64,000 bases of DNA from Leuctra nigra (lineage: Eukaryota; Arthropoda; Insecta; Plecoptera; Leuctridae): assembly GCA_934045905.1 (NCBI GenBank), contig OW203762.1:2232001-2296000 (forward strand). The letters run 5' to 3'. Under the pieces are notes generated by a model. The model saw nothing but the letters and a program-made list of their open reading frames with translations. It had not been told where the DNA came from and searched no databases. Made by a program: the position numbers and the translations under genes. Positions 55,850-64,000 of this stretch are shown here, piece after piece. Each line of letters opens with the position of its first letter. The first letter of the stretch is position 1.

Positions 55850-56396
55850 ATACACAAACTACCTACCAGAACATGAATCAAACCCCGAGCCATGGAAAGC
55901 AAGTGTGCCAGCAAGCCACTGTTCAGCAGATGCTGAATACGTTTACAGCCACGTATAGATTGCTTCACGTGAGAATAAGGTTTGAATTTAAGCTCACGTT
56001 AACATACTATACACAGATGCAGGCTAAGAATTATTATCTACACATAAGCTTACATAACCTCACTTACCCACTGCAACAGTTACGAATGATATCTGAACTA
56101 CCAAAGCACACCAACTAAGTACATACAGAAACCACATATTAGACGAGTGTATTGACTAGACTATTGTTCATCTAAATTTATCACATTAAGTAAACGCAGT
56201 TCTTTGAAAGAAACGGATAAACCGTACACACTTGACGTTTTATCAAAAACATCCAATATGGCGGCTGGTTGTGAGTTTCGTACGTGACGAGCCGGCTCGC
56301 CAGAAGCGCCGGTAACTCTTTGGGGCCGTGACTCAAGGACGAGTTGAAAAACATTTTAAAAACGTGAGTAGCAAACGTAATGGCTCTTAACATTAA

Positions 56397-57668
56397 TGTA
56401 CAGACAACGCATAAAGTCCTGTTAATTCTTCACCCTTACAGAATATCATGATACCACCACTCGTACAGCGAAGCTCGATAAGTTGCCTACAGCAAACCCA
56501 TAGTTATTTGTCAACAGAGGGATGACTTGAAAATATGGTTTTTGTCTGTCAACAACGTCCATCCACACAAATATCTACTCGATGCGATTCAATCCCAAAA
56601 ATAACAATACCGACTGTAATTTCCTATGAGCTGTGTGATTTCCCAAACTACTTAATACTTATCACCTGTAACACATTGTTTAAATCTGAGTAGACCGTCA
56701 TTGAACAAATGCTAATTAGACAATTCAAGTATAAAGATTTTCGTTTATTCGACAGATCTCAGGATTTTGATATCAATCCTAGCGTGTTTGCATGATGATC
56801 GTATTTTTTAAAAATTAAGAAATACTTTTTCTTTTCTTAAAGATTTTTTAGAGGAATAAAAGAGAAGAAGAGAGTGTTTTAGAGTTGACGACTCTAAAGA
56901 CTAGAGATCTCTAGAAGATTAGAGTTGGCGTTGAGTTAAGATTTAGAGTCTTTAGAGTTGAGTGGTGTTTTAGGGTGACGTTGTGACTGTGATTCTCAGT
57001 TACTTTCCGGTTTCTGTTACAAATGAATTTATCTAAGGTTTGATGGTTATAGGAGATGTTTGAGTGTTTACAATAACAATCAAATATTTTCTGATCAATG
57101 ATTCACACACTGATTGATAATAGATCAAATTATGTTGCCAGCCTTGACACCAGGATTCATTCAATTAACCGATTTATTCCATTTGGAAGATTTATTAATT
57201 ACAAATTACATAAATATAGACTATCTTAACTTCATTTTAATATAAATAAATTTTTAGATTAAATAATTTAAAATACCTAATAATTATATAATTTTGGAGT
57301 ATTTAAATTAAATAGTTTAAACTCCAAAATGTATAATAACAATCGTGATATAATCAATACCAATGAAATCCAAATGCACCAACCAACTATATTTGTTTTA
57401 ACTGAAAGTTAATTAATAGTTCCGATAAACGAAAAACTGATTGTTGTTCCTACGTCATATTAGTTCGATCGACATAACATTGACTTCCTTATCTGTGTGA
57501 TCTATCTGGGGCTGATGAACACAACCCAGTAATGCAGTCATCCCTCTGTTGACAAATAACTATGGGTTTGCTATAGGCAACTTTACGAGCTTCGCTGTAC
57601 GAGTGGTGGTATCATGATATTCTGTAAGGGTGAAGAATTAACAGGACTTTATGCGTTGTCTGTACATA
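56397..57668. mobile_element. Foldback with ~130-bp arms and 1-kb loop
   Basis: GTACAGACAACGCATAAAGT...TACCACCACTCGTACAGCGA at the left pairs with TCGCTGTACGAGTGGTGGTA...ACTTTATGCGTTGTCTGTAC at the right, near-perfect. The loop is AT-rich with TAGAGTT/TTTAGAG words at 56875-56975 and no frame. Confidence 0.87.
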
Positions 57669-58151
57669 GCCACTCACTAGCGTGACTTTTGCATTCCATA
57701 GAAATCTTTCAACCTATACCTGTGTTCAGCACAATAATATGTCAAGAAAAAGTATACTACATGTCTATGCATTGACTACCAAATGCAATGGTCTATGTCA
57801 GCGGTACTCAACCTGCGGCCCGCGGGACCAATTTTTGTGGCCCCCAGTTGATGTTTGAAATACAATACATTATTCACAAAATGTGTCCAATGAATAAATA
57901 ATATTAAAAAAATATAATTTCATTTGAGACATATTTGGAGAGTTGTAATATTGTTAGGATCCACGCATCAAGCTGAAAATACGAGCAAAGCTATACTTAA
58001 ATGAAACTTCATACTTGTTGCAACGAAAATGAAGCCAATTTAACAATTTTCAGAAAATTGTAAAAAGTGTTTGGTTTGGGGTGTAAAATATTGTTCGATT
58101 CGTTTCATAATAAACAAAAGACACTGAATGAACCAGGCACGTAGGAGGGAC

Positions 58152-58547
58152 CCCATAAAAAACACTCCGTGTAAAAATACCAGCCAAGTCTCTTCAACTT
58201 AAAAAAAAAATGAAATCTAAAAATTCTGCACTGAAAAGTAGTGATATCAAAAAATTAGCCAAGTCAAAACTTTATTTGAAAATCAAAAAATACTTGGCGC
58301 ATCGTGTACATAAATAGCTTGGAAGTATAAGCCAATTATAAATTTTACATGAAATATACATATACATAGTATACCTATAATGCCCTAAAAAAAACGATGC
58401 GCCAAGTATTTTTTGATTTTCAAATAAAGTTTTGACTTGGCTAATTTTTTGATATCACTACTTTTCAGTGCAGAATTTTTAGATTTCATTTTTTTTTTAA
58501 GTTGAAGAGACTTGGCTGGTATTTTTACACGGAGTGTTTTTTATGGG
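58152..58547. mobile_element. Family-B foldback, copy 3
   Basis: 396 bp bounded by CCCATAAAAAACACTCCGTG and CACGGAGTGTTTTTTATGGG. Arms as in copy 2 with ATACTTGGCGCATCGT at the arm ends; loop about 90 bp. Confidence 0.92.
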
Positions 58548-59466
58548 GATATCACTAGTTTTTTTAGTTTATTTACACAACTTTTAACACATATCGGAGC
58601 AACAATGACTAATTCCTTTAAAAAAATAGGCCATTTCCGAATTGGTTACTACGAAAAAATGTGTTTGGGGCTAAATATAAGCTTGTTTTGATATTCCATG
58701 AAGAATTGCGAAAGCATTGTTCCAATAGGTCCAGCCGTTTTCGAGGCATCACTTCCGGTTTTCATAATGGCGGCTGAAATTACAGCCACCTAGAATTTAT
58801 TTCTATAAATGTTATGTATCATTATAAGCCTTCTGAATTTGTAGTTATTGTAGTAAGAGGTGATTCAAGTCTGATTCTTCATTTTTATGACGTCATTTCC
58901 GGTTTCGGTAATAGTAAATGTATATTTTGACTATTGATATTCCATAAAGATGACCGTCTGAATCATTTGGCGATAGTTTTATTCCGATCGGTGTAGTCGT
59001 TTTCGAGATATGACGTCACTTCCGGTTTCAAAATGGCGCCTTCCGGTTGGTTTTATAAAAAGGCACCTCGGACGCCAAAAGTGCACATGTGGTAAAAATT
59101 TCAAGTCGATCGGTTAAGCCGTTTAGGCTGTGGCGGTGATTGCGGTGTTTCGTGATATCATCAGATGAAGATAGGTTTTAAAAGGGGTGTAATTTCACTG
59201 TTTTCACGGCCCTCTAGCCCACAAATGGCATTACCTATTGTTCCCAAATTTAGTATATGTTGTCAGGTGGGCCATAGCTCGAAATTAAGTTATTTCGCAA
59301 CAATGTGAGATTTCCCAATTTTGAGATCCAGTAGGCCGAAAATGCCATGTTGTTGCTTACAGTAAAAGTGTTTGGTCTGCTCCTCAGTTTATTAGGCATT
59401 TACGGTATGTTGAGTGAGTGTGAGTGTATAGTACGACTTGGCTGGGTGGAGCGACCGCTCCACTAG
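58548..59466 (+). mobile_element. Family-C arm C3, next to a family-B foldback
   Basis: Runs from GATATCACTAGTTTTTTTAG to the terminal GTGGAGCGACCGCTCCACTAG. Contains TGACGTCATTTCCGGTTTCG and TGACGTCACTTCCGGTTTCA (58888, 59012) and the AGATCCAGTAGGCCGAAAAT block. Corresponds to the right arm of C1. Confidence 0.87.
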
Positions 59467-59515
59467 ATCACTTATAAATTTGTTTAAATTCTAAAAAACC
59501 GGCGGGGCAACAATT

Positions 59516-59909
59516 GTATTGTATTGTATTGTATTGTATTTTTTTATCATCCCGTGGACAAGTACATTATACATGTATGGGTATCGTCAGTTGTTGAGTA
59601 AGATATAAGATATAAGATGTACAAGTTATAACAAAATATTTACAAGTCAGAACATTGACAGTTTTATTTACAGTTATAAATAAATAAAACTGATAAAAAT
59701 TAATAATAATGAAACTAACATATAGAAAGATAAATAAAACTAGTACTAGTAGAACTAAAGATGATTGACACTGAAGAGTTGGTACAGTTATGAATCAAGA
59801 AATTCCTGGAGGCTGTAAAATGGATTTTGGAGGAGGTAGGCATTGAGACTGGATTGGAAGCTGGCCCAGGTGGGAGAGGTGGTGATGTGCTGTGGTAGCT
59901 TATTATAGA
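59516..59909 (-). mobile_element. LINE E 3' UTR, copy 2
   Basis: Minus-strand 3' UTR of the RT at 59910-61115, ending in a TACAA-type tail (plus: TTGTATTGTATTGTATT at 59516). About 340 bp are nearly identical to 45696-46040. Confidence 0.88.
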
Positions 59910-61115
59910 CTATTGTGCATATATAGTGGGGGCTGCTAGTGAAGGAGGAGTGAGAGTGAGTGGGGATACGTATGGACTTTCCCCCTCGAGTGCCATATTG
60001 ATGAACTGACGAGTTTGGGGGAAGAGGGTTGGGTGCTCACGAGCAAAGCAGCTGGCAATACGGATAATGGTGCAGGTGAGAGTCAGGATACGAAGTTTGA
60101 TGAACTCCGGTTTGGCAGTCTTGCGGCGGGCGATGCCGGCAATAATGCGGACTGCCTGTTTTTGAAGGATAAAGATGCGGTTGGCACTGGGAGAGGTGCC
60201 CCAGAAAAGGAGTCCATAGGAGAGATGGGAATGGAAATGTGCATGGTAGACAAGTTTGAGGGAATGTGCATTGACTATGGGCTTAAGTCGGCGAAGCAAG
60301 AAGCAGCTACTCTGGATTTTGGAGATCGTGTGTTGGACGTGAGTAGACCAATTGAGGGTAGCAGTTAGATGGATGCCCAAGAATTTTATGGAAGGGGTGC
60401 TTGGGATGATGTGGTCATTGATGCGGATTAGGGGAGAGATGGACGGCTTGTGGGATTGAGTGTGGAAGTTGATGAAGGTTGTTTTGGAGGGTTGGAGAGC
60501 GAGCTTATTGTTCGAGCAGTAAGTCGACATGATTGCTGCCTGCTCATTGGCTGTCTCGATGAGGAAGAGGAATGAATTGGGTTTAGGAGCAGTAAGGAGG
60601 TGATTCGTATCATCTGCGAACTGGAAGAGGTTGCCGTTAGTGATGAGGTCGGGGAGATCGTTCACATAGACGAGGAAGAGCGTTGGTGCAAGGACGGAAC
60701 CTTGAGGGACACCGCAGCGAATTGGTTGAGAGGATGAGGTGATGAGCGATGGAGTGCATGGTTCATTTGAAGGGATGATCACAGTCTGCGAGCGGTTGGT
60801 TAGGAAAGAGGATATCCATTGGTTAGCCAGACCCGTGATGCCACAGAGCTCCAGCTTGTGTAGGAGGAGGCGGTGGTCGATGGTGTCAAATGCTTTCGAC
60901 AAGTCATAGAAGAGGCCTATTGAGTGGTCCCCTTTGTCGAGTGCAGCATGGAGAGTGGTGAGGAATTGGTAAATTGCCGTTACTGTAGATTTACGTTTTT
61001 GAAAGCCATGTTGACAGTCGGCAAGGATGGAGTGGTCGGAGAGATAGGAGGTCAGACGGTCTAGGATGACCTTTTCTATGATCTTGGAGAAAGAAGAGAG
61101 GAGAATTTGAGGGTA
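59910..61115 (-). CDS. LINE E reverse transcriptase, 5'-truncated
   Basis: Minus strand. Upstream part: FSKIIEKVILDRLTSYLSDH, SILADCQHGFQKRKSTVTAI, then YDLSKAFDTIDHRLLLHKLE (catalytic Asp), CGVPQGSVLAPTLFLVYVND, LFQFADDTNHLL (catalytic FADD), IKFLGIHLTATLNW and the thumb HSHLSYGLLFWG. The frame looks open from about 61115 to the stop at 59910. The endonuclease is missing. CR1/Jockey-like; a transposon gene. Confidence 0.88.
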   Translation of the reverse strand, partial: YPQILLSSFSKIIEKVILDRLTSYLSDHSILADCQHGFQKRKSTVTAIYQFLTTLHAALDKGDHSIGLFYDLSKAFDTIDHRLLLHKLELCGITGLANQWISSFLTNRSQTVIIPSNEPCTPSLITSSSQPIRCGVPQGSVLAPTLFLVYVNDLPDLITNGNLFQFADDTNHLLTAPKPNSFLFLIETANEQAAIMSTYCSNNKLALQPSKTTFINFHTQSHKPSISPLIRINDHIIPSTPSIKFLGIHLTATLNWSTHVQHTISKIQSSCFLLRRLKPIVNAHSLKLVYHAHFHSHLSYGLLFWGTSPSANRIFILQKQAVRIIAGIARRKTAKPEFIKLRILTLTCTIIRIASCFAREHPTLFPQTRQFINMALEGESPYVSPLTLTPPSLAAPTIYAQ

Positions 61116-61692
61116 ATTTGCTTCAGTTCGTTCATTTTAGAGCCCCAGAATCACTTTTAAATTGTTACATTCTAAAAATAAAAAGCGCCCTGCGGGGCTA
61201 AAACTGAGGGACTTTGCCCCCCCCCCCCCCCCCCTCCTTCCATCGATGAATGTAGTTCCTATGCGCCTGGAATGAACCAACTTGATTACGTGAGCATTAA
61301 AATAATGAAAAAAAATTCGGCCCGCCAACAAAAGCAAATTTGTGTTATTGGCCCGCAAGTCAAAAAGGTTGAGTACTACCACTGGTCTATGTAAACTAAT
61401 TTTCGAGATGGGTAGGTATTCCTACCACTTCAAAGTAGGTACCTACTACGGTACCTACATCTTTCTTTTGGACACACCATCAACTTGACATTCTGCTTTT
61501 TCGGCTCTAGTTCAAAATACCCTTTTCCTATAATACCCAAAGCCTAAACTGCTATAGTCGGCATATCTGTGGGCAGTCGAAGCTCTTTGGGATGTCTTCT
61601 TGATCGGCATATGTGTGCCGCGTGATTTAAACTCTCACGCTAAAACTAGCTAAAACTACTTAGTAATGTTGAAGATACTGATGTAAACCCAA

Positions 61693-62090
61693 CCCATTAA
61701 AAAACACTTCGTGTAAAAATAACAGCCAAGTCTCTTCAACTAAAAAAAAAATATGAAATCTAAAAATTCTGCACTGAAAAGTAGTAATATCAAAAAATGA
61801 GCCAAGTCAAAACTTTATTTAAAAATCAAAAAATACTTGGCGCATCGTGTATATAAAAAGCTAGAAAGTATAGGCCAATTATAAAATATACATAAAATAT
61901 CCATATACATAGTACACCTATAATGCCCTAAAAAAACGATGCGCCAAGTATTTTTTGATTTTCAAATAAAGTTTTGACTTGGCTCATTTTTTGATATCAC
62001 TACTTTTCAGTGCAGAATTTTTAGATTTCATATTTTTTTTTAGTTGAAGAGACTTAGCTGTTATTTTTACACGAAGTGTTTTTTAATGGG
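61693..62090. mobile_element. Family-B foldback, copy 4
   Basis: 398 bp bounded by CCCATTAAAAAACACTTCGT and ACGAAGTGTTTTTTAATGGG. Compared with copies 2-3, both arms carry the same changes (CTTCG for CTCCG, AACAGCC for ACCAGCC on the left, matched on the right). Confidence 0.9.
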
Positions 62091-63320
62091 ATATCACTAC
62101 TTTTTTTAGTTTATTCTTACAACTTGTGACAATCGAATGAACAATTACTATATCCTTAAAAAAAATCACCCCTTACAATTTGGTTATTTTCATGAAGAAT
62201 AGCAAAGGTTTCATTCCAATCGGTCAACCAAGTTCCGAGATATGGCAACATATCCGTTGTCAAAATGGCTGCTGAACTTTCTGCACTGCCACATAGAATT
62301 TATAACTATAAATGATGTGTATCATTTTAAGCTTTCTGAATATGTATTTATTGTATAGGAGGGGATTATAATAATTTATAAATTTGAATGACGTCATTTC
62401 CGGTCTCATAAATAGGAACATTCTAGTTTGACTGTTCCTATTCCATAGAGATGGCCTTCCGAATCGTTTCGCGCTAGTTTCATACCGATCTGTCAACCAG
62501 TTTTCGAGATATGGCGTTTCTTCCGGTTTCAAAATGGCTGCTGAAATCACTGACTCCTTGAATTATAATTTAAACATGATTACATTTTATTATAAGCTGT
62601 CTGAAATAGTATATTTATTGCATCAACATGTAAATTTGTGAGATTCTTAAAATGTGTGACGTCATTTCCAGTTTTGGTATGGAAAACTGCAAATATTATT
62701 GATGATAATACATAAAGTTGACCGTCTAAGGCTGCATTTCACCAAGATTCTAAACCCGGGTTAGAGGCGGTAAACCTGGTTTAGAGGCTCCTAAACCAGG
62801 TTTACCGCCTCTAACCCGGGTTTGGAATATTGGTGAAACGCAGCCTAAATTGTTTAGCGCTGGTTTCGTTCAAATCTATTTAGCCGTTATTGATATATGA
62901 TGTCACTTCCGGTTTCAAAATGGCGGCTTCCGGTTGGTTTTATAACAAGTCAAATGAGATATCAAAAGTACATACGTTACATAAATATCAAAATAATCGG
63001 ATCAAATTTGTTGCCGAAATGCCAATCGATGTATTTCAAATTTCATGACGTCATTTCCGGTTTCGTTAACATAAATTTTAGTCTGTTGCTATTTATAATC
63101 CATATAGTTGACCGTCCGAATCGTTTGGCGCTATTTTCGTTCCAATCAGCTCAGCTGTTGTCGAGATATGATGTCACTTCCGGTTTCAAAATGGCGGCAC
63201 AAAAAAAGTCAAGGGGGGAGGGCAAATCAGACGCCAAAAGTGCACACGTGGTAAAAATGTGCGATCAATCGGTTCAGCCGTTTAGGCTGTGGCCTGTTTA
63301 CCGGATTTGAATTCCAGGAT
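62091..63320 (+). mobile_element. Family-C arm C4, truncated by a family-D insertion
   Basis: Starts ATATCACTACTTTTTTTAGT as in C3 and runs through several GACGTCATTTCCGG and GATGTCACTTCCGG repeats (62390-63180), to GTTCAGCCGTTTAGGCTGTG. The usual CTAG hairpin end is absent; family D begins at 63321. Carries a hairpin MITE at 62727. Confidence 0.78.
62727..62847. mobile_element. Hairpin MITE, 121 bp
   Basis: TAAGGCTGCATTTCACCAAG...CCCGGGTTAGAGGCGGTAAA pairs with TTTACCGCCTCTAACCCGGG...TTGGTGAAACGCAGCCTA. The core arms (CTAAACCAGGTTTACCGCC) are nearly perfect with almost no loop. Confidence 0.88.
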
Positions 63321-64000
63321 CCCAGTGAACACTAGGACGTACCTGGGACGTCCCCAGGACAGACTACTTACTTAGGTAGGACATCCCCAGTCCGTCCTAA
63401 ACTCGGCCTAAAATGATCCCCACAGTGTCCCCAGAGTGTCCTAATTACACAAGTTTTTCGATCCCAGGTACGTCCTAAATTAGGCGGACCTTCCTAAAAA
63501 AGGACGACACTGCCTAATTTAGGATATCCATTGTCCTAGTTTAGGACGTCATTTCCTAATTTAGGTCGATACTTTTCCTAAATTAGGATGAAACTGCCTA
63601 ATTTAAGATATACATTGTCCTACTTTAGGACGTCATTTTCTTATTTAGGTAGATGCTTTTCCTAAATTAGGGCACGATTCGCATTATTCATATTCATTAA
63701 CTCAGTTATCAATGTTTGCATCCAAAAAATATGGCTCCGACTCCAAGGTGACAACTTAGGTTCCAGTACAAAATAAAAGAAATACACATTTTTCCTATCA
63801 TCCAATAGGACATGTCTCTTTTTGTTATAATATCTTATAATACTTGGCAGATTTTGGAAATAATATAACTTACTTAAAAACAAACGATAAAGAGATATGC
63901 TGAAATTAAAAATCTATATTGTGAAGTCGAAGGGCAGAGTACTCTGTTGACAGTTGTAGAAACTTTTAAAAATATTTCAATAGCAGCCATTTTTAGGACA
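63321..64000. mobile_element. Family-D foldback, second inner-type copy, cut by the window end
   Basis: CCCAGTGAACACTAGGACGT onward nearly identical to 42859-43670, except that about 150 bp present in the first copy are missing here (join at TAAATTAGG|GCACGATTCGC near 63670). The right arm lies beyond the window. Confidence 0.88.

Larger units (their letters stand above)
58134..61269. mobile_element. hAT-type element N, nested inside M
   Basis: Ends CAGGCACGTAGGAGGG and ...TAGTTCCTATGCGCCTG, with exact GAATGAAC duplications (58126-58133, 61270-61277). Itself filled by a family-B foldback, a family-C end and LINE E. Family-N ends also occur at 45061 and 54985. Confidence 0.9.
57799..61384. 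mobile_element. hAT element M, TIR CAGCGGTACTCAACCT, heavily nested
   Basis: 3586 bp bounded by CAGCGGTACTCAACCTGCGG and ...AGGTTGAGTACTACCACTG, with exact GTCTATGT duplications (57791-57798, 61385-61392). Both ends carry GGCCCGC words. Most of its length is a later insertion, element N at 58134-61269. No transposase left. Confidence 0.92.

Noticed and set aside
55873..56118. 81-codon frame as a host gene
   Set aside because: No family signature, low complexity in part, and no splice or conservation support; also examined and rejected as the missing first exon of TEX261 (wrong strand, no match).
60015..60368. 117-codon plus-strand frame
   Set aside because: Antisense shadow of the LINE E reverse transcriptase.
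1..64000. Endogenous viral sequence or tRNA genes
   Set aside because: I saw no capsid, polymerase or envelope signature other than non-LTR reverse transcriptases, and no convincing tRNA A/B-box cloverleaf outside the 5S-like SINE head.

Overview
The window is eukaryotic, almost certainly from an insect or another arthropod with a repeat-rich genome. It holds the 3' part of one gene and most of a second. Both are intron-split, have GT-AG junctions and match conserved animal proteins. Almost everything else is transposon-derived. Short TAGGTA/TACCTAC words and the mix of hAT, piggyBac-like, pogo and non-LTR elements fit an insect; I cannot fix the order from sequence alone.

Plus strand, 638-21497: ten consecutive exons encode the C-terminal 640 residues of exocyst subunit Sec15 (EXOC6), down to the stop codon. 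All nine internal junctions keep phase. The exons upstream of residue ~160 lie outside the window. Minus strand, 54822-47593: four exons encode nearly all of TEX261/Svp26, an ER membrane cargo-export protein. Only the short first coding exon was not found. The two genes converge and are separated by about 26 kb of nested repeats.

Two tandem arrays sit exactly on Sec15 splice junctions. One, 13 units of 29-31 bp each carrying CACGTG, stops 8 bp before an exon. The other is exactly 70 copies of a 32-bp unit, each holding the last bases of a Sec15 exon plus its 5' splice donor (GAAC|GTAAGT), so a single exon end is followed by about 69 decoy donors. The Sec15 introns are otherwise largely transposons: a foldback ending 47 bp before an exon, a 2.26-kb foldback with a nested non-LTR fragment ending 34 bp before an exon, a 5S-rRNA-headed SINE whose tail begins a few bases after a donor, and in the last intron a nest of three hAT elements and a foldback.

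From 21.5 to 47 kb: small hairpin MITEs; a CR1-like LINE with a 531-codon open frame; a 4.5-kb palindrome (family C) with repeated CCGGAAGTGACGTCA motifs; a pogo-like transposon (33688-37044) with an intact 676-residue transposase ending in a PHD finger, inserted into the last codons of another LINE; hAT MITEs; and a nested foldback built from CCTAAATTAGG-like words (family D). A 200-N assembly gap lies at 47337-47536. From 48 to 64 kb: TEX261 exons among more MITEs, then a nest of two hAT elements (57799-61384) that contains foldbacks and a LINE, and a second copy of family D running off the end.

Many element borders below are supported by target-site duplications read directly (eight exact 8-bp hAT duplications). 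Family names for unclassified repeats (A, B, C, D, N) are mine.
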